Source: JAYEKL01 sp034660995
Lineage (GTDB): Bacteria > Patescibacteriota > Minisyncoccia > JAHIHE01 > JAGLIN01
DNA: 6,870 bases
Direction of reading: 5' to 3'
NCBI GenBank assembly: GCA_034660995.1
Contig: JAYEKL010000117.1
Location: forward strand, 1 to 6,870
Shown one piece after another: positions 1 through 5,965 of the stretch. The notes under the pieces are model-generated. The model was not told the DNA's origin, made no database searches, and saw nothing but the letters and a program-made list of their open reading frames with translations. How positions within the stretch are numbered: position 1 is the stretch's first letter; each line of letters starts with the position of its first letter. The translations under genes were made by a program, and so were the position numbers.

Positions 1-725
1 CAGAAAAAATTGGCGTGTCTCGCCCGACTTACGCGCAAATTGAAAATGGCGTGCGAGATATGTCCGTAAAAGAAGCGCAAAAATTAGCGCGATTTTTTGG
101 CTTGTCTTTGAAAGATTTTCTATCTGGCAAAAAAAATCCTACTTTAAAAGTAGAACTTGAAAAAAATGTTGAAAAAGTAAAAACGAAAAAACAAAAGCAA
201 GAAATGCGTATTTCTGTACCGCAAGAAAAAGTTGAAAAATTTAAAGAAGCGCTTTTATATATTTTGGAACACATTGGCGCGCGGCCAAATATTGGCGAGG
301 CGGTTATTTGTAAAATAATGTACTTTATTGATTTTGACTTTTATGAAAAATATGAGGAACAATTAATAGGCGCAAAATATATAAAAAATCATTTTGGACC
401 GACTCCAGTCGCATTTCCAAAAATCGTAAAGCAAATGGAGCAAAATGGAGATTTGACACCTGTTGTGAAAAAATATTTTCAGCACGATCAAAAAAAATAT
501 CTTCCGCTTAGAAAAGCTAATTTATCAAATTTTTCTGCTTGTGAAAAAGATCTTATTGATTCAGAAATTGAACGATTTAAGGATTTTAATGCTACTCAAA
601 TAAAAGAATATTCCCATAAAGATGTGCCTTGGATTGGTGCTGAAGATTTACAGCTGATTGACTATGAAGCGGTTTTTTGCCGCACACCAGAATTTTCCGT
701 AAGACAATATGATGATGAAATATGA
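1..725 (+). CDS. Xre HTH-Panacea (DUF4065/SocA-like) antitoxin, 5' partial
   Basis: Probable antitoxin and autorepressor of a type II toxin-antitoxin pair. The frame is open from base 3 to the left edge, and the residues before the GTG at 15 (EKIG) continue a typical Xre/HTH_3 helix-turn-helix (EKIGVSRPTYAQIENG). That GTG is therefore an internal Val, and the true start lies outside the window. Numbering from the GTG, the visible HTH covers about residues 1-38. A Lys-rich linker follows (about 39-68), then a Panacea/DUF4065 domain at about 77-208. Its marks are KIMYFIDFDFY (100-110), the YIKNHFGPTPVAF stretch (122-134) and SHKDVPW (200-206). Panacea domains are known antitoxin domains that pair with many unrelated toxins, and SocA is a related adaptor-type antitoxin. 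The gene ends in TGA and overlaps the next gene by 17 bases, which suggests translational coupling. Family assignment is firm; the antitoxin role is inferred from domain and neighbour. Its promoter is upstream of the window. Confidence 0.85.
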   Translation, partial: EKIGVSRPTYAQIENGVRDMSVKEAQKLARFFGLSLKDFLSGKKNPTLKVELEKNVEKVKTKKQKQEMRISVPQEKVEKFKEALLYILEHIGARPNIGEAVICKIMYFIDFDFYEKYEEQLIGAKYIKNHFGPTPVAFPKIVKQMEQNGDLTPVVKKYFQHDQKKYLPLRKANLSNFSACEKDLIDSEIERFKDFNATQIKEYSHKDVPWIGAEDLQLIDYEAVFCRTPEFSVRQYDDEI

Positions 726-1098
726 GGAAACAGCAGAATTCAAACGCGACTTTAAAAAACTGTTTAAAAAGTTTTTGTCTTTACGTGGGGATTTAGAAAT
801 TAACAAAAAATACTGTGTTGAACTTTTTCATATTAAAAAGATTGACAGTAGAAGTATCTTTCAAATAAAGGGTGTTGGTAATTGCGATGAATTGCAATTT
901 TTTAAAATTAAAAAATTTCAGTGTAAAAGTTTAAAAGGACGAGGGGCAAAAAGCGGTATTCGAATTATTTATGCTTATTTTCACACTGAACAGAAAATTG
1001 TGTTTTTAGAAATATATTTTAAGACCAGACAAAAAAATGAAAACAGACAAAGAATTACGGATTTTATGAAATTTTATGAGCGTTTAAAGATTTATTAA
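709..1098 (+). CDS. RelE/HigB-like toxin, partner of the Panacea antitoxin
   Basis: A 129-residue basic protein that looks like a RelE/ParE-superfamily toxin, a fold typical of ribosome-dependent mRNA interferases. What is visible: an amphipathic Lys/Phe-rich N-terminal helix (about 8-30, FKRDFKKLFKKF), then a strand region at about 50-56 (IFQIKGV). After these comes the RelE-type core GRGAKSGIRIIYAYF (77-91), followed by KIVFLEIYFK (96-105) and a C-terminal helix (about 110-126). The 'SG-x-R-x-x-Y' core with a following hydrophobic strand ending in Y-x-K is the family pattern; R85, Y88 and K105 are candidate functional residues. It is longer than minimal RelE (about 95 residues), nearer to HigB or phage-derived forms. 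The start is ATGATGATG, so the exact Met is ambiguous, and no strong Shine-Dalgarno is seen. The 17-base overlap with the antitoxin frame supports coupling. Fold assignment is by pattern only; activity and target are not shown. Confidence 0.7.
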   Translation: MMMKYEETAEFKRDFKKLFKKFLSLRGDLEINKKYCVELFHIKKIDSRSIFQIKGVGNCDELQFFKIKKFQCKSLKGRGAKSGIRIIYAYFHTEQKIVFLEIYFKTRQKNENRQRITDFMKFYERLKIY

Positions 1099-1147
1099 TT
1101 TTGTAGATTATTATACAAATAGCTTGCAAATAAGTTTCATAGTTATA

Positions 1148-1234
1148 TATTGTGAAATCACAATAGGCTCCAGTCAGGAGACTGGAGCCAACGCTATGGG
1201 AGATTAGCAACGCTTTAAGAGACCGAAGCCTATT
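1148..1234. repeat. Nested double-hairpin element at a convergent junction
   Basis: Three inverted repeats are stacked here. An 18-base palindrome TATTGTGAAATCACAATA (1148-1165, 8-bp arms around AA) abuts a perfect 10-bp stem GGCTCCAGTC/GACTGGAGCC with an AGGA loop (1166-1175 and 1180-1189). The same left arm also matches a distal arm, AATAGGCTCCAGTC (1162-1175) against GACCGAAGCCTATT (1221-1234), 12 of 14 bases in inverted orientation. The heptamer CAACGCT occurs directly twice between them (1189-1195, 1208-1214). The two pairings compete for the same left arm. The element fills most of the gap between the toxin gene and the convergent pbpC-like gene. It could be a REP-like or MITE-like repeat, or a bidirectional transcription barrier. 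Confidence 0.6.
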
Positions 1235-1262
1235 AACACACCCCAACCCCTCTCAAGAGGGG
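1233..1262. terminator. C-rich repeat with terminator-like hairpin
   Basis: TTAACACACCCC (1233-1244) is followed by the stem CCCCTC-TCAA-GAGGGG (1247-1262). Read on the plus strand the stem is followed by ATTTATTCTT, a moderately U-rich tail, so it could terminate transcription from the toxin gene. On the minus strand the tail is G-rich and would not act as an intrinsic terminator, although it lies 2 bases past the pbpC stop. The same TTAACACACCCC word and a similar C-rich hairpin recur at 6688-6719, so this is probably a copy of a dispersed repeat used as a terminator rather than a dedicated one. Confidence 0.5.
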
Positions 1263-1264
1263 AT

Positions 1265-3358
1265 TTATTCTTCTTCCACAAAAATTTTTACGGTTTCTTC
1301 TTGTCCTTCTTCTCCGAGGGCTTTGATTTTGAAAGCGCCTGAATTTTCAATATCAAAAACGGCTTCTTTTCCTTCGCTGAAAAAACTATCATTAACATAC
1401 CACCAAACTTCTTTTTTTGCCCGCAAGGGGATTTGTGTATTTTCTTCTAGTAGGAAAGTATCGCCGTTGTGCGGGTTAAGAATTAAACTGTCGTCTTGGA
1501 GCAAATTTTTATTTTCTTCATAATTATCTTCAAGCAAGCCATATTCTATATTATTATTTTTATAAAACTCCTGAATTAAATCAAATTCAAAAGGAGTTTT
1601 TTTATTGTATTCGGAATTAATGAGCAGATTCATTGTTTCATTCCAAATTCTGCCTGCTCCGCTTTGTCCTGAAATTTTATCCATTGGTGTATTGTCGCTG
1701 TTGCCGACCCAGACACCGACAAGAAAGTCAGGAGTATAACCGATTGTCCAGCTGTCGCAAAAGTCTCTGGAAGTTCCTGTTTTGACCGCGTAATTATTTT
1801 GGAACAAATTTAAATTGCTGTTCATTCCAAATTGTTCTATCCCTGTTTTACGATCAGAGAGAACTTTATTAATGAGTTGAATATATTTTTCGTCAGCAAT
1901 TTTTTTGTTTTGCGCGAAGTTTGTATCTGAATTATAAGAAAAGTCATTTCCATTTCTATATATTTTAAGAGGGTTTAATTCTCCTTCTGATGGGAAAATA
2001 GTAAAATAATATGAGAGGCTAAGCAAATCCATTTCTAATCCTCCCAATGCGATTCCAAGTTGATAGTTTTCAATTTCTTGAACTGGCTTAAATTCCATAT
2101 CTTCAAGCAGAAAATTATAAAAATTATCTAAACCCGCATATTCTAAGACTTTGACTGTTGGTACATTCAAGCTATTAGTAAGGGAATAATGCAGACTAAC
2201 TTTCCCTCTGTATTCATAGTCATAATTCTTGGGATAAAAAGCAAAACCAGTGCCAATTGTATATTTGTATTCTTTATCTTCTACTATGGTATATGGCCGT
2301 AGTCCATTTTCAAATCCTTTTAAATAAATAAATGGTTTTACAGTTGAGCCGATTGGTCTTGTTTTTTTCGCCATATTTATTTGATAGCCATAAGATGAAA
2401 TTTGGGGGTCTGGAGAGCCAATAACTGAAAGAAGCTCATTTTCTGGCAGTTTGATAACAATAATTGATCCGTTTGTTACATCAGATCCACTCATTAGAAG
2501 TAAGTTTCTTTTCAATATTTCTCTTAAATTTTTACTAAGCTCTTTGTCTATGGTTAGTACGCGACTTTTTTTATAGTCTATCTTTAAAGAATTTAATTCA
2601 AAAGAGATGTCACTTTTTACATAATCGTTAAATTTTTCTTTTTTTTCCGCAATTTCTTTTTTGGTATATGGTTTTATTTCCTGACAATTTTCATTAAGTT
2701 TTTTGCATAATAGTTTTGATGATACGCTATTGTTTGCGAGGAAGGGATTGGAGATTGAGGGACTTGTGAGTGTTGTTAGAAGTTGCAAATTTTGTTCTTT
2801 ACTAAGTAGGGCAGGAGTTGACTCAAAATAGAGTCTGCTAGCATTATCTATGCCCTGCGCTTTATTGCCAAAATAAATTGAATTAATATACATCTTTAAA
2901 ATTTCTTCTTTACTTAAATGTATTTCTAAACTAGTAGCATAAATTGTTTCGGTAAATTTGTTTTTGAAATTTCTGTCTAATTCATTTTGAAGCAATATTT
3001 TGGCAAGTTGTTGAGTTATAGTGCTTGAAGCAAGATTATCATTCCCTGTTGTAAGATTATAGAATGCGCGCAAACTGCTTATTGGATTTATGCCAAAATG
3101 ATGATAAAAATATCTATCTTCTTTTTTGATAAGAAGTTTTTTAAATTCAGCAGGAATTTCACTGGAGTATGACGCATAATATCCAAGATGGTTAGGTTTT
3201 ATAAAAATATTTTCATTGTTTCTATCTTTGACAAAAGTAGATTGGTTATTTTTATAAGTAAATAATAGTTCATTTTTGAATTTAACGCTTAATAAAAAAC
3301 CACCCAGAACTAAGGGGATGGTTACTGCTATTATGATAAATAGAATCTTTTTTTTCAT
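1265..3358 (-). CDS. pbpC: Bifunctional penicillin-binding protein, PBP1C type
   Basis: Class A penicillin-binding protein: polymerises lipid II into glycan strands (GT51) and cross-links stem peptides (transpeptidase) outside the membrane. A basic N-terminus and one membrane helix (residues 5-25) anchor it. The GT51 domain (about 60-235) shows EDRYFYHHFGI with catalytic Glu80, STITQQLAK (112-120), a diverged RK-x-x-E motif NKFTE (133-137, Glu137) and the YINSIYFG region (157-164). The transpeptidase domain (about 290-580) has SxxK as GSTVK (nucleophile Ser338, Lys341), SxN as SLN (396-398) and KTGTS (526-530). A C-terminal beta domain (about 622-694, ILNPHNGDTF...) matches BiPBP_C, which favours PBP1C over PBP1A/1B. 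All catalytic motifs are intact. At 697 residues it is somewhat shorter than the E. coli homologue. The bases just before ATG read CTCCTCC on the coding strand, the opposite of a Shine-Dalgarno, so initiation is SD-independent or the start differs. Domain assignment is very secure; the 1C subtype is likely. Confidence 0.93.
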   Translation of the reverse strand: MKKKILFIIIAVTIPLVLGGFLLSVKFKNELLFTYKNNQSTFVKDRNNENIFIKPNHLGYYASYSSEIPAEFKKLLIKKEDRYFYHHFGINPISSLRAFYNLTTGNDNLASSTITQQLAKILLQNELDRNFKNKFTETIYATSLEIHLSKEEILKMYINSIYFGNKAQGIDNASRLYFESTPALLSKEQNLQLLTTLTSPSISNPFLANNSVSSKLLCKKLNENCQEIKPYTKKEIAEKKEKFNDYVKSDISFELNSLKIDYKKSRVLTIDKELSKNLREILKRNLLLMSGSDVTNGSIIVIKLPENELLSVIGSPDPQISSYGYQINMAKKTRPIGSTVKPFIYLKGFENGLRPYTIVEDKEYKYTIGTGFAFYPKNYDYEYRGKVSLHYSLTNSLNVPTVKVLEYAGLDNFYNFLLEDMEFKPVQEIENYQLGIALGGLEMDLLSLSYYFTIFPSEGELNPLKIYRNGNDFSYNSDTNFAQNKKIADEKYIQLINKVLSDRKTGIEQFGMNSNLNLFQNNYAVKTGTSRDFCDSWTIGYTPDFLVGVWVGNSDNTPMDKISGQSGAGRIWNETMNLLINSEYNKKTPFEFDLIQEFYKNNNIEYGLLEDNYEENKNLLQDDSLILNPHNGDTFLLEENTQIPLRAKKEVWWYVNDSFFSEGKEAVFDIENSGAFKIKALGEEGQEETVKIFVEEE

Positions 3359-3394
3359 GGAGGAGATAAGCTTGTATTGTTAAATTGTTATAAC

Positions 3395-3413
3395 TAATCT
3401 ATTTTATAGATTA
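3395..3413. promoter_or_regulatory. AT-rich perfect palindrome upstream of pbpC
   Basis: TAATCTAT-TTT-ATAGATTA has perfect 8-bp arms and lies 37-55 bases before the pbpC start codon. On the coding strand it contains CTATAAAATAG, a possible -10 box (TATAAA). It could be an operator overlapping a promoter or a small hairpin. No -35 of TTGACA type is evident, and no expression evidence is available. Confidence 0.3.
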
Positions 3414-3419
3414 CTTAAG

Positions 3420-3622
3420 ATATGTCATCTTGAGCGACGATAGGATCCGAAAGACCTGCCTGCTGACTAGTAGGTCTGTTAGCGGATAAAAATAGCTTGT
3501 TAAGAACAGACCAACTTGAAAACAAAATTATAGCGTGTTTACAGATCTCTCCATTTCGGCTGAATCCATTCGGCAAAAGCTCAGGACAAGCTTATTTCAG
3601 TGCTCCAGTCGAGATGACATAT
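3420..3622. mobile_element. MITE-like element with ATATGTCATCT terminal inverted repeats
   Basis: A 203-base non-coding segment bounded by ATATGTCATCT (3420-3430) and its exact reverse complement AGATGACATAT (3612-3622). The match continues inward as TGA/TCG-like bases with one change. Inside, AGGTCTGTT can form two competing stems: AGACCT (3452-3457) with AGGTCT (3472-3477), and GGTCTGTT (3473-3480) with AACAGACC (3505-3512). The right half has CCATTTCGGC followed by CCATTCGGC (3551-3574). It also has a motif shared with 6488-6511. No transposase or credible ORF is inside. It occupies most of the 338-base gap between the PH-protein gene and pbpC, in the likely pbpC leader. A non-autonomous element or a REP-type dispersed repeat are the main options; no clear target duplication is visible. 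Confidence 0.6.
3565..3588 (-). repeat. Dispersed motif TGTCCTGAGC-n4-GCCGAATGGA, copy 1
   Basis: On the minus strand this reads TGTCCTGAGC, TTTT, then GCCGAATGGA. The plus-strand copy at 6488-6511 is identical except for the four middle bases (GACA). Twenty matches around a variable centre indicate a real dispersed repeat. The motif resembles the TCCTGAGCGAAG-type palindromic repeats seen in intergenic DNA of many bacteria. Confidence 0.6.
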
Positions 3623-3668
3623 ACGCATTCAGAATATCTCTGTTTCCTTTATATGACAGCAGGAACAA

Positions 3669-3699
3669 CAATATAACAATTTAGCAATATAACAATTTA
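3669..3699. repeat. Tandem 15-bp direct repeat at the end of the PH-protein gene
   Basis: CAATATAACAATTTA occurs twice (3669-3683, 3685-3699) separated by one G, giving a 16-base period. The second copy supplies the TAA stop of the minus-strand PH-domain gene (TTA at 3697-3699). It probably arose by replication slippage. An inverted relative lies at 3375-3392. Confidence 0.65.
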
Positions 3700-4284
3700 A
3701 TTATCCCTATCTTTAAAAATAAATCTATCTTTCTCCTTGGCGTGTGTGTAAAGTTTTACAATCTCTCTTCTAGTGGTAATTGGATGTGGAATTGATTTTA
3801 ATTCAAATCTATGTTCTTCGGCGGCAGTTTGAATATAGATGTTTCCAAAACCAAACATAGTAGGAATTAGTCCATGAACGCGGCTTGTTATATCTTGAAT
3901 TCTTTTTAGATCTAATTCAGAAACAACGCGATTAAAAAATCCTATTTGTTCTATATCAAGTAGCCGCTGATTTGTTACAATCCAAATATCCAGATAATAA
4001 TCTACCCAAATAATAAAAGCCACGACCCAGAGAAAACCGTAATAAATAAGTGAAGAAAGAATAAAAACCTTATTGTAATCACCTTCTAGAAGAACAGGAA
4101 ACATTGTCGGAGCAACAAATATATAAAACAATACAGGTAAAAAAACTATAGCTGAAAGATGTAGGGCATGGAAAAGAAGGGTCAGTTTGTGTTTTCTTAA
4201 GACAAGAACAACTTCCTCATTATGGCGTTGACCTGGAAAACTAAATTTTTTCTCTTTGTGTAAATTTATTGATTTCTTTTTCAT
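3697..4284 (-). CDS. Bacterial PH-domain (bPH2/YdbS-like) membrane protein
   Basis: A 195-residue inner-membrane protein with two predicted helices (about 38-60 and 73-95). A bacterial pleckstrin-homology-like domain (about 96-178) follows on the presumed cytoplasmic side. The stretch YYLDIWIVTNQRLLDIEQIGFF (96-117) and SELDLKRIQDIT (122-133) is the typical bPH_2 (DUF304) pattern: 'T-x-x-R-L', a turn, then 'L-x-x-I-q-d-i'. Proteins of this group have no single known reaction. Relatives such as YdbS/YdbT are membrane proteins of unclear role, and ligand binding is not established. The N-terminus is basic (MKKKS...KEKKF). No Shine-Dalgarno is present; a -10-like box ends 7 bases before the ATG, so a leaderless message is possible. 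It lies between an 87-residue membrane protein gene upstream and pbpC downstream, with repeat elements in both gaps. Family call is good; function unknown. Confidence 0.85.
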   Translation of the reverse strand: MKKKSINLHKEKKFSFPGQRHNEEVVLVLRKHKLTLLFHALHLSAIVFLPVLFYIFVAPTMFPVLLEGDYNKVFILSSLIYYGFLWVVAFIIWVDYYLDIWIVTNQRLLDIEQIGFFNRVVSELDLKRIQDITSRVHGLIPTMFGFGNIYIQTAAEEHRFELKSIPHPITTRREIVKLYTHAKEKDRFIFKDRDN

Positions 4285-4291
4285 ATATTTA

Positions 4292-4300
4292 ATAATAGCA
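4292..4300 (-). promoter_or_regulatory. Extended -10-like promoter element before the PH-domain gene
   Basis: The coding strand reads TGCTATTAT and then seven bases to the ATG. TGnTATTAT fits an extended -10 box, which can work without a -35. Transcription would begin at or next to the start codon, giving a leaderless mRNA, which agrees with the missing Shine-Dalgarno. This is an inference from spacing alone. Confidence 0.35.
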
Positions 4301-4322
4301 TAATTTATATGTTTAGCTTTTC

Positions 4323-4492
4323 TGTCATTCCCAGCTTGACTGGGAATACAGGTGAAATTTAATCAAGCGTTATTTAAAATAAATGTTTTGCAAACAAACC
4401 AGCAGTAATATTAAATGATATTTCAATTGTCATAATGAAATTCCAAAAACTGAAGATATTATGTCTGGATTTCCGTCTTTGCGGGAATGACA
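4323..4492. mobile_element. MITE-like element with TGTCATTCCC terminal inverted repeats
   Basis: A 170-base non-coding segment bounded by TGTCATTCCC (4323-4332) and GGGAATGACA (4483-4492). The left end folds into a perfect 8-bp stem ATTCCCAG-CTTGA-CTGGGAAT (4327-4347). The right end folds less perfectly, pairing ATTTCCG with CGGGAAT (about 4469-4488). The middle is plain AT-rich sequence with no ORF. TGTCATTCCCGC-type ends with a following hairpin are a common form of dispersed intergenic repeat in bacteria. It fills most of the gap between the 87-residue protein gene and the PH-domain gene. Its TGTCAT end is shared with the element at 3420-3622, but the following bases differ. Confidence 0.6.
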
Positions 4493-4518
4493 ATGTCTAA
4501 ACGCAAGCTCTAAATAAT

Positions 4519-4782
4519 TTAATCTATCAAATTTAATTCCATATTTGATTTTTCCATAAAATCTTCTGGACTTATATTATTCCAGTCTATGAAAAAAAAG
4601 GTTATTATTATTGCTATAGAAATTAAAAGCAAAACTGCCGCAAAAAAGTAAGCAGCGTTTCTTGTCGTATCTCCCTTTAGTCCATATCTTCTAAGATGAT
4701 AAAAAACAATCCATCCAAAAATAAAGAAGAGTCCAAGAGGAATAAAGACAAATGCTAAAAAATCTATGAAGGGAAAAGACAT
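4519..4782 (-). CDS. Small two-helix membrane protein, unknown function
   Basis: 87 residues with two strongly hydrophobic helices (about 7-27 and 44-66). A short basic loop joins them (HLRRYGLKGDTTRN, 29-42), and an acidic, Asn-rich tail ends the protein (about 67-87). By the positive-inside rule the loop is cytoplasmic and both termini face out. I do not recognise the family. It is probably real because the hydrophobic pattern is regular, the charge distribution is protein-like, and it keeps strand and order with ruvB upstream and the PH-domain gene downstream. No Shine-Dalgarno precedes the ATG; the leader is almost pure A/T. It could be a small assembly or regulatory partner of the neighbouring membrane protein, but nothing in the sequence shows this. 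Confidence 0.7.
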   Translation of the reverse strand: MSFPFIDFLAFVFIPLGLFFIFGWIVFYHLRRYGLKGDTTRNAAYFFAAVLLLISIAIIITFFFIDWNNISPEDFMEKSNMELNLID

Positions 4783-4851
4783 GGTATAAAATTTTTAATT
4801 TTTAAATTTTGTAATTTTATAAATAATGACTAAATTTTTAATTTTAAAACG

Positions 4852-4857
4852 ATTATA
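4852..4857 (-). promoter_or_regulatory. Consensus -10 box upstream of the 87-residue gene
   Basis: On the minus strand a perfect TATAAT lies about 70 bases before the ATG of the small membrane protein gene, within the 152-base gap after ruvB. The hexamer 17 bases upstream (TATATT) is a poor -35. In such AT-rich DNA TATAAT is expected by chance fairly often, so this is only a candidate. Confidence 0.3.
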
Positions 4858-4934
4858 TACTATATAGCTAAGAAAATATAACATTGAATTTAGTAGTTTA
4901 CTTTTACAAAGCGTAACTTATGGAAGTTTAAAAA

Positions 4935-5957
4935 TTATAATAGTGTATTTTGGTCATTCTTGGGGTATTCAACTCCTAAGTGTTCGTAGGCTAGTTTAGT
5001 TGCTTTTCTTCCGCGTGAAGTTCTTTCTATAAATCCCAATTGAAGAAGATATGGTTCGTAAACATACTCAATTGTGTCTTCTTGGTCAGAGAGGCTTGCG
5101 GCTAAAGTTGAAACACCAACTGGTCCGCCATCAAATTTTTTAATAATAATTTCTAAAATTTTTCTATCAGTATGCTCTAATCCATAGTAGTCTATTTCTA
5201 GATATTTAAAAGTTTCGTCTACTATACTTTCATTAATAGTTCCATCTCCTTTTACTTGGGCAAAATCGCGAACTCTTTTTAAGAGACGATTAGCAATTCT
5301 GGGGGTTTGTCTTGAGCTTTGCGCTATTTTTTTGGCTCCGTCAGAATCAATTTCTACATCTAGAATTCTACTTGATCTTTTTATGATATATTCAATTTCT
5401 TTATTATTATAGAAAGCAAGTCTTGGTGAGATTCCAAAGCGATTTAAAAGCGGGGAAGAAATAAGATCTATTCTTGTCGTTGCTCCAATCAAAGTGAATT
5501 TTGGAAGATCAAGTCTTATTGTTCTTGCAGATGGTCCCTTTCCTACTATTATATCAAGCATATAATCTTCCATTGCTGGATAAAGAATTTCTTCAATTAA
5601 TTTGTTTAGTCTGTGAATTTCGTCTATAAACAAAATATCTCCATCTTCCATATTAGTAAGTATTGCTCCAAGATCTCCAACTTTTTCAATTGCTGGACCT
5701 GAAGTTATTCTGATATTTTTTCCTAATTCGTTTGCAATTAAATGAGATAGTGTTGTTTTTCCTAGTCCGCTTGAACCATGAAATAGAATATGTTCAATCG
5801 TTTCATTTCTTTTTTGAGCAGCTTTTGTTAAAATCTCAAGATTTTTTTTAATTTTTTCCTGTCCAATAAAATCATTAAGCTTCTTTGGTCTTAAAGATAA
5901 TTCAAAGCTTGTATCCTCTTTTTTTTCTTTTGAATCTGTAATTTTCATACAAGGCAT
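4935..5957 (-). CDS. ruvB: Holliday junction branch migration helicase RuvB
   Basis: AAA+ motor of the RuvAB complex: hexameric rings pump DNA through Holliday junctions held by RuvA, and RuvC resolves them. The 340 residues match the usual family length. Visible in order: the N-terminal 'LRPKKLNDFIGQEKIKKNL' segment (22-40), Walker A GSSGLGKTT (61-69, usually GPPGLGKTT), and Walker B ILFIDE (108-113) followed by IHRL. Then come sensor 1 TLIGATTR (155-162), the presumed arginine finger Arg173 in LLNRFGI, and sensor 2 TPRIANRLLKRVRDFA (218-233). A C-terminal winged helix spans about 264-330 (GGPVGVSTLAASL; YLLQLGFIERTSRGR). All catalytic residues are kept; the PP-to-SS change in Walker A is mild. 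The start is ATGCCTTGTATG, so Met4 is an alternative. No Shine-Dalgarno is present, and a TATAAA box lies 8 bases before the first ATG. ruvA and ruvC are not beside it in this window. Confidence 0.97.
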   Translation of the reverse strand: MPCMKITDSKEKKEDTSFELSLRPKKLNDFIGQEKIKKNLEILTKAAQKRNETIEHILFHGSSGLGKTTLSHLIANELGKNIRITSGPAIEKVGDLGAILTNMEDGDILFIDEIHRLNKLIEEILYPAMEDYMLDIIVGKGPSARTIRLDLPKFTLIGATTRIDLISSPLLNRFGISPRLAFYNNKEIEYIIKRSSRILDVEIDSDGAKKIAQSSRQTPRIANRLLKRVRDFAQVKGDGTINESIVDETFKYLEIDYYGLEHTDRKILEIIIKKFDGGPVGVSTLAASLSDQEDTIEYVYEPYLLQLGFIERTSRGRKATKLAYEHLGVEYPKNDQNTLL

Positions 5958-5965
5958 TTAAACAT

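Larger units (their letters stand above)
3375..3689. repeat. 18-bp imperfect inverted repeat bracketing the pbpC upstream element
   Basis: TATTGTTAAATTGTTATA (3375-3392) pairs with TATAACAATTTAGCAATA (3672-3689) in inverted orientation, with one mismatch in 18. The arms enclose the 203-base element at 3420-3622. They are A+T-rich, so some chance similarity is expected, but 17 of 18 is more than casual. They may be the outer ends of a larger or older insertion, or traces of an AT-rich target. Confidence 0.4.

Noticed and set aside
15..17. GTG as start codon of the Panacea-domain gene
   Set aside because: The frame is open to the window edge and the residues before it complete a standard Xre helix-turn-helix, so the gene is 5' partial.
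29..274. Minus-strand open frame of 81 codons
   Set aside because: It is antisense to the HTH-Panacea gene, Phe/Ser-rich as expected of a Lys/Glu-rich gene read backwards, with no domain.
1064..1246. Minus-strand open frame of 60 codons
   Set aside because: It runs through the hairpin element and into the toxin gene end; no ribosome site or recognisable sequence.
1323..1523. Plus-strand open frame of 66 codons
   Set aside because: Antisense to the C-terminal part of the penicillin-binding protein, which has intact motifs.
3669..3699. CRISPR-like repeat
   Set aside because: Two tandem copies with a one-base spacer are a slippage duplication, not an array; no cas gene is present.
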